From Ignavibacteriales bacterium (GTDB lineage Bacteria > Bacteroidota > Ignavibacteria > Ignavibacteriales > Ignavibacteriaceae), in assembly GCA_020061465.1 (NCBI GenBank), contig JAGUYG010000010.1, positions 1 to 64,000 of the forward strand: a stretch of 64,000 nucleotides of DNA. The letters are read 5' to 3'. Below are positions 33,632 through 42,548 of the stretch, in pieces. The notes below the pieces were generated by a model. That model did no database searches. It had not been told where the DNA came from and worked only from the letters and a program-made list of their open reading frames with translations. Position 1 is the stretch's first letter, and each line of letters begins with the position of its first letter. A program made the translations under genes and the position numbers.

Positions 33632-34593
33632 AAATGTTAAAAATGCTTATCATTTTTTCCGCATCGCTAATCTTATTCGGATGTGGCAATGATGAAACAA
33701 TAAAATTTATCGATGCATCCGGAACCATTGAATCAACAAATATAACCGTTAGTTCAAGGACTGCAGGTAATATCGAGACGATAAACTTTATTGAAGGTTC
33801 AAAAGTGAATGCCGGAGATTCGATAATTATAATCGACCACGAGTTACTGGAGATACAATTACAACAGGCAATTGCCGGTAAAGATGCAGTTGCGGCTCAA
33901 TTAAATCTGATGCTTGCAGGAGCAAGAGAAGAAGATATAAATCAGGCTGAGCAAAATCTTAATCAGGCAAAGATTAACTACGAAACTGCTGAGAGAGATA
34001 AAGAAAGGATGCAGAATTTATACGATTCCCGCTCAATAACTAAAAAGCAATATGAAGACGCAATTGCCAGATATGATTTGATGAGTGCACAGTACAAATC
34101 TGCGCATGAAAATTATAATAAAGTAAAAAAGATCTTCAGACAGGAAGAGATTGATCAGGCGAGGGCAAATCTAAATAAAGCTATTGCGGGGGTTGATTTA
34201 CTGAAGAAGAATATACGGGATAGTTATGTGATTTCCCCGATAAACGGATTTCTTGTTAAGACTTTTGTTGAAAGAGGAGAAAGTGTTACTCCAATGTCTT
34301 CGCTTTTCAAAGTATCTGATCTCGATATCGTTGAGTTAGTGATCTATGTGTCAACATTAGAGCTTGGTTATGTGAAACTGGGGCAGAGGGCAGAAGTAAC
34401 AATTGATACATACAAAGATAAAATATATGAAGGGAAGGTTACTTATATATCGCCAGAAGCAGAATTCACTCCAAAGAATATTCAGACGAAGGATGAAAGA
34501 ACAAAACTGGTATTTGCAGTCAAGATTACAATACCGAATGAAGATTATGATCTAAAACCAGGTATGCCGGCAGATGCAGTTATCAATTTGTAA
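33628..34593 (+). CDS. HlyD/YbhG-type efflux adaptor lipoprotein
   Basis: A 321-residue membrane fusion protein. The lipobox LILFGC places the lipidated cysteine at Cys19, so it is anchored in a membrane and faces the periplasm. Two lipoyl half-motifs (AGNIETINFIEGSKVNAGDSIIII and SPINGFLVKTFVERGESV) flank a long coiled-coil hairpin (about 85-190, rich in Gln/Ala/Glu). A beta-barrel domain follows (VTIDTYKDKIYEGKVTYISPEAEFTP). It should bridge the ABC-2 permeases and TolC of the same operon. The arrangement resembles E. coli YbhGFSR. Confidence 0.92.
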   Translation: MKMLKMLIIFSASLILFGCGNDETIKFIDASGTIESTNITVSSRTAGNIETINFIEGSKVNAGDSIIIIDHELLEIQLQQAIAGKDAVAAQLNLMLAGAREEDINQAEQNLNQAKINYETAERDKERMQNLYDSRSITKKQYEDAIARYDLMSAQYKSAHENYNKVKKIFRQEEIDQARANLNKAIAGVDLLKKNIRDSYVISPINGFLVKTFVERGESVTPMSSLFKVSDLDIVELVIYVSTLELGYVKLGQRAEVTIDTYKDKIYEGKVTYISPEAEFTPKNIQTKDERTKLVFAVKITIPNEDYDLKPGMPADAVINL

Positions 34594-34607
34594 TGAAGGA
34601 ATTAAAA

Positions 34608-35522
34608 ATGAACGAAGTAATTAAAATAGAAAACCTTAAACGAAGCTACGGAGATCTTGTTGCTGTAAACGGTGTATCATACTCAATAGCCAAAGGTGAG
34701 ATGTTCGGACTGGTTGGTCCTGATGGCGCAGGAAAGACGACAACTATCAGAATGTTAATCGGTTTACTGCGACCGGATTCCGGCAACGCTGAACTGCTGG
34801 GTTTCGATCTTAGAACCCAGAAAAACAAAATCAAAGATGAAATCGGTTATCTATCACAAAGATTTTCTCTATATGGTGATCTGACAATTGATGAAAACAT
34901 TGAGTTCTTTGCAGACATACACGGAGTAAAGAATTTCAAAGAAAGAAGAAATGAACTACTTGAGTTTACAAGGTTAACACCTTTTCGTGACCGGCTCGCA
35001 GATAAGCTTTCCGGCGGAATGAAACAGAAACTTGCACTTGCCTGCACGCTTATTCATAAGCCAAAGATAATTTTCCTCGATGAGCCTACAACGGGAGTTG
35101 ATCCGGTTTCAAGAAGAGATTTCTGGAAGATACTTTCAAACCTTCTAAAAGAAGGAATAACAATTTTTATGACCACTCCCTATCTTGATGAAGCTGAACG
35201 ATGTAACAGAATTGCGCTAATGAACAACGGCGAGATAATAAGCTGGGATACACCGAAGAATGTGAAAGCTTCACTTAAAGGACAAATAGTAGAAATTGTG
35301 TGCTCACCCATTCGTGATGCATATAATGTTATAAAATCAAATACAAATTATGAAGTTCAGATGTATGGCGACAGACTTAATGTTGCTTTGAAAAGTTATG
35401 ATGATGAATATGCTAAGCTCGAAAAACTTTTAACTGAAAATAATATTCAGATAGTTGATCACAGAGTGATTACGCCATCACTGGAAAATGTATTTATTCA
35501 TTTAATAAGTAAAGCATCATAG
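34608..35522 (+). CDS. ABC transporter ATPase (YbhF/CcmA-like), first
   Basis: About 304 residues from ATG 34608. I choose this over ATG 34593 because AAGGA-ATTAAAA precedes it, as it does before the next gene. Walker A GPDGAGKTT, the Q-loop at YLSQRFSLYGDLT, signature LSGGMKQKLALA, Walker B IIFLDEPTTGVDP. The usual H-loop histidine is replaced: the motif reads MTTPYLDEAE, with proline where most have MTTHYLDEAE. That may impair hydrolysis at one site, as in transporters with one degenerate ATPase. The second ATPase of the operon keeps TTHYLDEAE. The pair probably forms a heterodimer driving the two permeases. Confidence 0.92.
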   Translation: MNEVIKIENLKRSYGDLVAVNGVSYSIAKGEMFGLVGPDGAGKTTTIRMLIGLLRPDSGNAELLGFDLRTQKNKIKDEIGYLSQRFSLYGDLTIDENIEFFADIHGVKNFKERRNELLEFTRLTPFRDRLADKLSGGMKQKLALACTLIHKPKIIFLDEPTTGVDPVSRRDFWKILSNLLKEGITIFMTTPYLDEAERCNRIALMNNGEIISWDTPKNVKASLKGQIVEIVCSPIRDAYNVIKSNTNYEVQMYGDRLNVALKSYDDEYAKLEKLLTENNIQIVDHRVITPSLENVFIHLISKAS

Positions 35523-35539
35523 AAATAAAGGAATTAAAA

Positions 35540-36856
35540 ATGAAAAAAATAATTTTATTAAGCTTAATGATGATATCAGTCCTTTACTCTCAAACACAGA
35601 AACTGACTCTGCAGGAAAGTATTGATCTTGGGCTTCAGAACAATAAGGATATAAGAATATCTCAATCTAAGATGAAAAGCTCAGACGCGAAAGTCTCCGA
35701 AGTGAGTTCAATGTTTCTGCCGCAGTTAAAGTTTATGGCAAATTATACAAGGTTGAGCGATAATGTTCCTCCGTTTGAGGTTGTAACTCCTTTTTCACCT
35801 ATGCCGATTAAGATATCCGATCCGGTACTGAATAATTATAATCTCAGACTTTCATTGCAGCAGCCTTTATTTACAGGATTCAAACTTTCATCATCAAAGA
35901 AAGCTGCTGAGTATAATTTTAATGCGGCTGAATCAGAATACTCAAAAGAAATAAACGAAGCGGCAATGAACATTCACATTGCTTTCTGGAATTATTACAG
36001 AGCACAGGAGGTAAGAGATCTTTTGGTTAGCAGTCTTAAGCAAATTGAAAATCATCTTAAAGACACTAAAAACTTTCTTGATAACGGGCTCGTAACTCAG
36101 AATGATTATTTGAAACTCCAGGTGCAGTATTCAAACACTAAACTGCAACTGATTGAAGCTGAAAATAATCTGGAAGTGGCTCGCGCGGTATTTAATAAAA
36201 CACTCGGACTTCCACTTGAATCTTCCACAGAAATTGCTGCAGAAAAATTAAAAGCTCAGAGTGTAGAATATGATCTTGAAGATTTAATCAATGAAGCTAA
36301 AGCAAATCGTGATGAAATTGAATCATTAGCTTTCAAATTAAAATCTACAGAAGAAAATATAACAACAGCAAGATCAAGCTGGTTTCCAAGTGTATACTTA
36401 ACAGGCAATTACTATTACAGTAATCCTAATACAAGATTTCAACCATTAACCGATCAATGGAATGATACGTGGGATGTCGGTGTAACTTTAAGCTGGGATA
36501 TCTGGGATTGGGGATTAACTTCTTCAAAAACAACCCAGGCTCAGGAGCTTTCTATGCAGACCCAGGCTTCATTAGAAAAATTAAATGACAATATTGAAGT
36601 GGAAGTCTATCAAAGCTATTTGAATCTGGTTAAATCAAAAGAAAAAGTTGATGTGAGCAAGCTCAGCTTAGAACAGGCTTCGGAGAATTATCGTATCACA
36701 TCTGAAAAATATAATGAGCAATTAGCAACGAGCACAGACCTGATCGATGCAGAAGTATCTGAGCTGCAGGCAGCAACAAATCTCACATCTTCTTTGATTG
36801 AATATAATTTAGCAAAGGTGAGGCTTGAGAAGGCAATTGGAAAGAGAATCTATTGA
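35540..36856 (+). CDS. TolC-family outer-membrane efflux protein
   Basis: A 438-residue TolC-like channel. Signal peptide MKKIILLSLMMISVLYSQ, then LTLQESIDLGLQNNKDIRISQSKM and its mirror repeat in the second half (LEDLINEAKANRDEIESLAFKLK), giving the duplicated helical-hairpin/beta-strand layout (FLPQLKFMANYTRL, WFPSVYLTGNYYYSNP). It forms the outer-membrane exit duct for the ABC pump. An AAGGAATTAAAA ribosome site precedes the ATG, as for the ATPase gene. Directly after the stop lies the repeat that begins the inserted S23-type gene segment. Confidence 0.93.
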   Translation: MKKIILLSLMMISVLYSQTQKLTLQESIDLGLQNNKDIRISQSKMKSSDAKVSEVSSMFLPQLKFMANYTRLSDNVPPFEVVTPFSPMPIKISDPVLNNYNLRLSLQQPLFTGFKLSSSKKAAEYNFNAAESEYSKEINEAAMNIHIAFWNYYRAQEVRDLLVSSLKQIENHLKDTKNFLDNGLVTQNDYLKLQVQYSNTKLQLIEAENNLEVARAVFNKTLGLPLESSTEIAAEKLKAQSVEYDLEDLINEAKANRDEIESLAFKLKSTEENITTARSSWFPSVYLTGNYYYSNPNTRFQPLTDQWNDTWDVGVTLSWDIWDWGLTSSKTTQAQELSMQTQASLEKLNDNIEVEVYQSYLNLVKSKEKVDVSKLSLEQASENYRITSEKYNEQLATSTDLIDAEVSELQAATNLTSSLIEYNLAKVRLEKAIGKRIY

Positions 36857-37306
36857 GAAGTCAGAAGACAGAAGGTTTTTAGATAAGAATCTCATTAAAT
36901 AATTCATTCAATAAATTAAAAAGGAGATAGAAATGAAATCCAAATCTTTTAAGGAACTCATTGTATGGCAGAAAGCTCATCAATTTGTGCTGGCTGTTTA
37001 TAAAATGACGAAATCATTTCCGAAGGAAGAATTATTTGGATTGACTTCTCAATCCAGAAGAGCGGCTGTTTCTATACCTGCTAATATAGCTGAAAGCTAC
37101 AGAAAAAGAGGTAAATCAGATAAAGCAAGATTTTTAAATATATCTGAAGGCTCATTAGAAGAATGTAAATATTATTTAATACTCACAGCAGATTTAGGAT
37201 ATGCGAATATAGATAAAGAAAAAGAACTGGCTGAAAAAGTAAGTAAATTATTAAATGCTTATTCAAGCAAAATTCTGTCTTCTGACTCCTGACTTCTGTC
37301 TTCTGA
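36855..37306 (+). mobile_element. inserted segment with a four-helix-bundle gene flanked by repeats
   Basis: The left flank GAGAAGTCAGAAGACAGAAG (36855-36874) is the inverse of TTCTGTCTTCTGACT (37273-37287) on the right. The right flank also carries CCTGACTTCTGTCTTCTGA (37288-37306). They bracket the S23-type gene, which sits between tolC and the second ABC ATPase of an otherwise compact operon. This resembles the intervening sequences with S23 proteins known from bacterial rRNA genes. Whether it moves is unknown. Confidence 0.5.
36933..37292 (+). CDS. four-helix-bundle protein (S23/IVP family)
   Basis: A 119-residue helical protein of the S23/23S-rRNA-intervening-sequence family: FKELIVWQKAHQFVLAVYKMTKSFPKEELFGL, then QSRRAAVSIPANIAES and SEGSLEECKYYL are the family core. 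Relatives occur in rRNA intervening sequences, near diversity-generating retroelements (Avd) and scattered in genomes, generally thought to bind nucleic acid. An AAGGAGAT ribosome site precedes the ATG. It has no evident link to efflux, and the repeats around it suggest later insertion into the operon. Confidence 0.92.
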   Translation: MKSKSFKELIVWQKAHQFVLAVYKMTKSFPKEELFGLTSQSRRAAVSIPANIAESYRKRGKSDKARFLNISEGSLEECKYYLILTADLGYANIDKEKELAEKVSKLLNAYSSKILSSDS

Positions 37307-37315
37307 AAGGAAATT

Positions 37316-38254
37316 ATGAATAGTATAGAAGTAAATAATCTCACAAAAAAATTCGGCAGCTTTACTGCCGTAGACAAAGTTTCATTCACTGTTAAGCAGG
37401 GAGAGATATTCGGATTTCTCGGAGCTAACGGAGCAGGGAAATCTACAACCATCAGAATGCTTATCGGAATTCTTGAACCGACTTCAGGTGACGCATTAGT
37501 GGGAGGCTACAGCATTATGAAACAACCGGATAAAGTTAAAACACAAATCGGTTATATGTCGCAGAAGTTTTCTTTATACAATGATCTTACTGTTGAAGAG
37601 AACATCCGGTTCTTTGCAGGAGTGTATGGATTAGCAGGAAATAAATATGAAGAACGGAAGAAGTGGGTTTTGAAGGTCGCCAATCTTGAAGGCAAAGAAA
37701 AACTTCTTACAGGATCTCTGCCTGGCGGTATCAAACAAAGACTTGCATTAGGTACTGCAGTAATTCACGAACCAAAAATTGTTTTTCTGGATGAGCCTAC
37801 TAGCGGAGTTGACCCCGTATCGAGAAGAAATTTCTGGGATCTGATAAACGATCTTTCTGCAGGAGGTACAACTGTGTTGGTTACAACACATTATCTGGAT
37901 GAAGCAGAATTTTGCAATGATATAATCCTGATAAACGCAGGAAGATTGATCGCACAGGGAAACGCAAAAGAGCTTAAAACGAACTACATAAAAAATACAA
38001 TCCTCGAAATTGAATCCGACAGAGTTGTTGACAGTATGGCAATCCTGGAAAAAGAAGACTGGGTTGGTGAAACTTCAATATTTGGAAACAACATTCATAT
38101 AATATTAAATGATAATGCAAAAGGCGAAGCTGAGGTCAAAAATATTCTAACGAATGAAAATTCAATTGCAGTTCACAGGGTTGATAAGATAGTCCCGACA
38201 TTGGAAGATGTTTTTATTCATCTTTTGGAAAAGGATAAAGCAAATGTTTTATAG
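37316..38254 (+). CDS. ABC transporter ATPase (YbhF/CcmA-like), second
   Basis: A 312-residue ATPase. Walker A GANGAGKST, Q-loop YMSQKFSLYNDLT, signature LPGGIKQRLALG (proline where the neighbour has serine), Walker B IVFLDEPTSGVDP and an intact H-loop TTHYLDEAEF. The variant signature here and the variant H-loop in the first ATPase are complementary changes, which would suit a heterodimer with one consensus site (inference). The stop lies inside the start of the permease gene (11-bp overlap). The ribosome site GAAAGGAAATT lies in the right flank of the inserted S23 segment. Confidence 0.92.
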   Translation: MNSIEVNNLTKKFGSFTAVDKVSFTVKQGEIFGFLGANGAGKSTTIRMLIGILEPTSGDALVGGYSIMKQPDKVKTQIGYMSQKFSLYNDLTVEENIRFFAGVYGLAGNKYEERKKWVLKVANLEGKEKLLTGSLPGGIKQRLALGTAVIHEPKIVFLDEPTSGVDPVSRRNFWDLINDLSAGGTTVLVTTHYLDEAEFCNDIILINAGRLIAQGNAKELKTNYIKNTILEIESDRVVDSMAILEKEDWVGETSIFGNNIHIILNDNAKGEAEVKNILTNENSIAVHRVDKIVPTLEDVFIHLLEKDKANVL

Positions 38255-39374
38255 AATTTACGCTATTGCAAAAAAAGAGTTTAGACAGTTGAAGCGTGAT
38301 ACAAGGATGCTTTTTATAGTATTCTTCTTCCCGGTTGTTTTACTGGCAATTTTTGGTTATGCAATAAACTTTGATGTTAAGCATATTAAGATTGCAGTAT
38401 ACGATCAGGATAAATCCGATTATACAAGAGAGTACTTAAACGGATTGGTAAGCTCTGAATATTTTGATATTGTTACACACATAGATAGTGATGATGAGAT
38501 AAAAAGATTATTAGATGAAAAGATAGTTCAGGCGGTAATAGTATTTCCTAATGATCTTTCAAGAAAATTAAACAATAACGAAGAAGTAAAAGTGCAGTAT
38601 CTGGTTGACGGAGTTGACGGAAACACTGCAAACGTGATAGTAAACTATGTAAATGCAGCCACCTATAGTTATTCTTTGAAACTTACAAAAGAATATCTGG
38701 CTGTTACCGGAAAGAAGATTTATGTTCCAATAGATCTTGAGCCCAGATTCTGGTTCAATCCTGAGTTAGAGAGCACAAAATTTTTAATACCCGGTTTAAT
38801 GGGCATGATACTGATTATAACCGCAGTTATTTCAGTATCATTATCAATAGTAAGAGAAAAAGAAAGGGGGACTATAGAACAAATAAACGTGTCACCACTT
38901 TCATCATTAGAATTAATTATCGGCAAGACGGCTCCTTACATTGTTATATCACTTATTAATGCTGCTATTGTGCTGTTTGCAGGATATATTCTCTTCGGGA
39001 TAGTAATTAAAGGCGATATTTTTTTACTTCTTTTCAGCACTTTAACATTTTTATTTGCCGCACTCGGACTTGGAATATTTATTTCCAGTGTTGCAGATTC
39101 ACAGCAAGTGGCTTTTCAGGCAGCTAATGTTACCTCACTGTTGCCATCGCTGATTCTGTCAGGATTTATTTTCCCTATTGAAAGTATGCCGACTATCATT
39201 CAGTGGGTTACAAACATAACACCTGCAAAATTTTACATAGTATCTCTAAGAGCAATTTTATTAAGGGGGGTTGGAATTTCTGCTTTCTGGGAGCAGTTGA
39301 TTTATTTGCTGATTTTCGGAGTGATATTTATTTCACTTGCAACTTTAGTTGATAGAAAAGCAAAGGCTGCTTAA
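38244..39374 (+). CDS. ABC-2 type permease (YbhS/YhhJ-like), first
   Basis: About 376 residues from ATG 38244; the frame opens 36 bp earlier, but those codons lie within the ATPase gene. One N-terminal helix (MLFIVFFFPVVLLAIFGYAINF), a large periplasmic domain (about 45-175: IAVYDQDKSDYTREYLNGL), then five C-terminal helices including EKERGTIEQINVSPLSSLELIIGKTAPY, the ABC-2 coupling segment. This matches the YbhS/YhhJ class that works with an HlyD adaptor and TolC. Acts in the inner membrane. Confidence 0.93.
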   Translation: MFYRIYAIAKKEFRQLKRDTRMLFIVFFFPVVLLAIFGYAINFDVKHIKIAVYDQDKSDYTREYLNGLVSSEYFDIVTHIDSDDEIKRLLDEKIVQAVIVFPNDLSRKLNNNEEVKVQYLVDGVDGNTANVIVNYVNAATYSYSLKLTKEYLAVTGKKIYVPIDLEPRFWFNPELESTKFLIPGLMGMILIITAVISVSLSIVREKERGTIEQINVSPLSSLELIIGKTAPYIVISLINAAIVLFAGYILFGIVIKGDIFLLLFSTLTFLFAALGLGIFISSVADSQQVAFQAANVTSLLPSLILSGFIFPIESMPTIIQWVTNITPAKFYIVSLRAILLRGVGISAFWEQLIYLLIFGVIFISLATLVDRKAKAA

Positions 39375-39413
39375 TAGAGAGTTTATTAAAAAATCAAATA
39401 AGAGATTTGAAAA

Positions 39414-40544
39414 ATGAAAACCATATATCAATTTATTATTAAAGAACTCCTGCAGTTTAAGCGTGATAAAAAAATGAGAGCGGTTGTTTTTATGGCACCC
39501 ATCTTACAGCTTATATTACTTGGCTACGCTGCCAATATGGATGTTGATATTGTCCATACTACAATATTTGATCAGGACAAAACCGCGACCAGTAGGGAGT
39601 TTATAAAAAACTTCGAGGAATCGGGATACTTTGCAATCGATTATTATGCGGCAAGCTATGAGGAAGCAACAGAATTGATTGATATGGGCAAAACAATTGT
39701 AGCAATCGTGATCCCGAAAGACTTCGAAAAGAATTTAAACAGACGTGAAACCGTTTCGGTTCAAACTTTATTTGAAGGGTCCGATGGAAACACATCATCA
39801 ATTGCGTTGGGGTATATTCAGGGAATTACAAACCGATTCTCTAAGAAAATCATAACCGAAACTAAAGACAAATACGGTGTGAATCTTGCTTTATCAGGTT
39901 CATTAACTCCGGAAGTCAGGGTATGGTACAATCCCGAAATGAAAACAAGAAACTATATGGTGCCTGGCATTATGGGATTGATATTAATGATAACAACTTT
40001 GTCACTTATGTCAATGGCAGTTGTAAGAGAAAGAGAGATCGGAACTCTTGAACAATTAATAGTAACACCGATAAAATCTTTTCAACTCATACTTGGCAAA
40101 CTGATTCCGTTTACTATGATAGGATTTATCGTGTTAGTTATTGTGATGCTTATTATGACGCAATGGTTCGGTATAGTCGTAAGGGGGAATCCTTTGTTCT
40201 TATTATTTACCGCTCTTTTATTTGTACTCTCTAACCTGGGGTTGGGTCTATTCATCTCTACGGTTTCAAAAACACAGCAGCAGGCAATGATGGCTTCAGT
40301 CTTTGCTGTCATGATGCCGATGATTTATCTCTCAGGTTTTGCATTCCCGATTGAGAATATGCCGAAGGTTGTACAATACATAACCCATCTTATTCCATTG
40401 AAATACTTTATTACAATACTCCGCGGGATTGTCCTTAAAGGAATCGGATTCTCTGCACTGTGGGTTGAAACACTGATATTATTCGGAATGGGTGCAGGTA
40501 TTTTGATTATTAGCTCATTAAGATTTAGTAAGAAGATTGAATAG
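39414..40544 (+). CDS. ABC-2 type permease (YbhR/YhhJ-like), second
   Basis: A 376-residue paralogue of the preceding permease with the same layout: N-terminal helix (AVVFMAPILQLILLGYAANMDV), periplasmic domain starting TTIFDQDKTATSREFI, REREIGTLEQLIVTPIKSFQLILGK, and C-terminal helices ending near GMGAGILIISSL. The two permeases probably form a heterodimeric channel with the two ATPases. It is the last gene of the efflux operon; the next gene follows after about 60 bp. Confidence 0.93.
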   Translation: MKTIYQFIIKELLQFKRDKKMRAVVFMAPILQLILLGYAANMDVDIVHTTIFDQDKTATSREFIKNFEESGYFAIDYYAASYEEATELIDMGKTIVAIVIPKDFEKNLNRRETVSVQTLFEGSDGNTSSIALGYIQGITNRFSKKIITETKDKYGVNLALSGSLTPEVRVWYNPEMKTRNYMVPGIMGLILMITTLSLMSMAVVREREIGTLEQLIVTPIKSFQLILGKLIPFTMIGFIVLVIVMLIMTQWFGIVVRGNPLFLLFTALLFVLSNLGLGLFISTVSKTQQQAMMASVFAVMMPMIYLSGFAFPIENMPKVVQYITHLIPLKYFITILRGIVLKGIGFSALWVETLILFGMGAGILIISSLRFSKKIE

Positions 40545-40607
40545 TAATGTAAGGAAAAGAACATTGTTCTAACTAAATAATTGGAATAAAACTAAGTGGA
40601 TAATATC

Positions 40608-42011
40608 ATGAAACAAAAATTACTCATCATGCCAGCAATTCTGTTGTTGGCAACCATTTCTATCTCTGCGCAAACGAATCAATTTATCTCTTTGCGTAAA
40701 AGTCAATTTCATAGCCAGAATATAAATCTGAATGAAACATTGGTTCAGAAAACTTTAGTTGAAAAAAATTATTGGCTGCCTGCTGTTGAAATTATCGGCT
40801 TGAATTTCGGTGTGTGGGGCTATCATCGATACTTAAGCGGTGAGCATTGGGCAGATATCAGTATGGAGTCAATCAAAAATAATTTTAAGAATGGATTTGA
40901 ATGGGATGTAGATGGTTATTTGATTAATCAATTTTGGCATCCGTATCACGGTGCTAATTATTTTAACACAGCTAGATCTAATGGGCTTGAATTTTGGGAG
41001 TCTGCTCCCTATGCCTTTTTCGGAAGTCTGATGTGGGAATATTTTATGGAAAACGAACCCCCTTCTTATAACGATATTGTAAATACTCCGGTTACGGGAA
41101 TTATTTTCGGTGAGATCTCTTTCCGCGTTTCTAATTTAATTATAGATGAAAGCACCGCAGGGTTTGAAAGATTTCTCCGAGAATTTTCTGCAACGTTGAT
41201 TAATCCGATGCAAGGATTAAACCGTTTGATTAGGGGCGATATGTGGAGAGCGGGAAGTTCCCAAAAGAATCCTGATTTTAACCTAATCGTATCATCGGGT
41301 GTTCATAATGTTTTTTTCAGCGGTAAGATGAACAATAGTAAATCTTATATTACTCTCAGGGCAGATTTAAATTATGGCGATAAATTTGCCGTTAACAAAC
41401 ACGAAAAACCGTTCGACTTTTTCACCCTTCAGACGGAAGTAAACTTGGCAAAAGACGATAATATAGTAGGAATTTTTGCCAGCGGTATGATTTGGGATGG
41501 TAATTTAGAACTATCCAAAACATCGAAAAATATTATAGGTGTTTATAAAGAAATTGATATCCACATAAATACCGTTTACAAGCTTTCGGCAACTAGCGTA
41601 ACAGGACAAATTATTAATACAGTACCTATTTCATCAACCACATCGCTGCAAAATCATATTGGATTATCGGCAATTCTAATGGGCGGCACTAATTCAGAAT
41701 ACGCAAGCGAATATGGAAAGGATTATAATATTGGTCCCGGAGCTAGTGCTAAAGTTGGTTTTAGCTTAGCTTTTGAAAATTTTGGAGAATTCTATTCCAA
41801 TTATAAAAGGTACTGGATTCATACATTAAGCGGTGCCGACAGCGAACAATTTGTGGGGCTTCTTAATGTTGGAATGAATTATAATTTGTTTTCAAAAACC
41901 TCCCTTGGTTTAGACTTTCTGCTCTACGAAAGATATGGCGATTATAAATACTTCCCAGATACTCAAGATGTTAACTCAGCCGTAAGGTTTTATATCAAGC
42001 AGACAATTTAA
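40608..42011 (+). CDS. DUF3943-like outer-membrane/periplasmic protein
   Basis: About 467 residues from ATG 40608 (signal MKQKLLIMPAILLLATISISAQ; a GTG 12 bp upstream is less likely). The DUF3943-like core reads NGFEWDVDGYLINQFWHPYHGANYFNTARSNGLEFWESAPYAFFGSLMWEYF, followed by ISFRVSNLIID. The second half alternates strands ending in aromatic residues (NVGMNYNLFSKTSLGLDFLLYERYG), consistent with a beta-barrel. Function unknown; members are envelope proteins. Downstream of the efflux operon, perhaps cotranscribed. Confidence 0.85.
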   Translation: MKQKLLIMPAILLLATISISAQTNQFISLRKSQFHSQNINLNETLVQKTLVEKNYWLPAVEIIGLNFGVWGYHRYLSGEHWADISMESIKNNFKNGFEWDVDGYLINQFWHPYHGANYFNTARSNGLEFWESAPYAFFGSLMWEYFMENEPPSYNDIVNTPVTGIIFGEISFRVSNLIIDESTAGFERFLREFSATLINPMQGLNRLIRGDMWRAGSSQKNPDFNLIVSSGVHNVFFSGKMNNSKSYITLRADLNYGDKFAVNKHEKPFDFFTLQTEVNLAKDDNIVGIFASGMIWDGNLELSKTSKNIIGVYKEIDIHINTVYKLSATSVTGQIINTVPISSTTSLQNHIGLSAILMGGTNSEYASEYGKDYNIGPGASAKVGFSLAFENFGEFYSNYKRYWIHTLSGADSEQFVGLLNVGMNYNLFSKTSLGLDFLLYERYGDYKYFPDTQDVNSAVRFYIKQTI

Positions 42012-42049
42012 CACGAAAAATAAATGATCTATTATTAATAGGATATTAA

Positions 42050-42454
42050 ATGAAAATAAATTTTGTAATGGCAGCCCTTGGTTTACTAATAGCACTCAGA
42101 CCTTTGGTGCAAGATCAAATTTATTTAACCGACCTAGAAAAAACGAAAGAGTATTTATCCCTTTCAGACATTCAATTTAAGGTCGTCAAACAAAAAGTCG
42201 CTCAAATAAATGAGGTGCTTGAAGAGGACGAAAGAATACTAGCTGAATTAAAAGAGAGAATAAAGAACGGTAACGAACCCGGATTCTTTGAAAAAATTAG
42301 TGTGAAAAGAGGAAGGGATAAAAGAACAGCTAAACTCGCTGAAAATTTAACCGATATAAAAAATCAACTCAGCGAAGAACAAAAACTTAAATACTCAAGG
42401 ATGGTTAAACCCGAACTGAAATCTTTAAACAGAGAAGAAATTTTTGGGAAATAA
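42050..42454 (+). CDS. small Spy/LTXXQ-like exported protein
   Basis: A 134-residue protein with a weak signal sequence (MKINFVMAALGLLIALRP) and a helical, highly charged body. Two Spy-like motifs are visible: YLSLSDIQFKVVKQKVAQINEVLEEDERILAELK and LTDIKNQLSEEQKLKYSRM. This is the paired-helix layout of Spy/CpxP-type periplasmic chaperones and metal sensors. Similar small proteins occur in the sigma-controlled operon at 52394 and 55333. Starts 38 bp after the DUF3943 gene. Assignment to the family is by pattern only. Confidence 0.65.
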   Translation: MKINFVMAALGLLIALRPLVQDQIYLTDLEKTKEYLSLSDIQFKVVKQKVAQINEVLEEDERILAELKERIKNGNEPGFFEKISVKRGRDKRTAKLAENLTDIKNQLSEEQKLKYSRMVKPELKSLNREEIFGK

Positions 42455-42548
42455 ATTTATTATAAAAAAAAGCAATTAAGCTATAATGACAATTTGCCGG
42501 TTCCTGCGTCTGAAGCAGAATATATTTCGAAGAAATATTACACGCATC

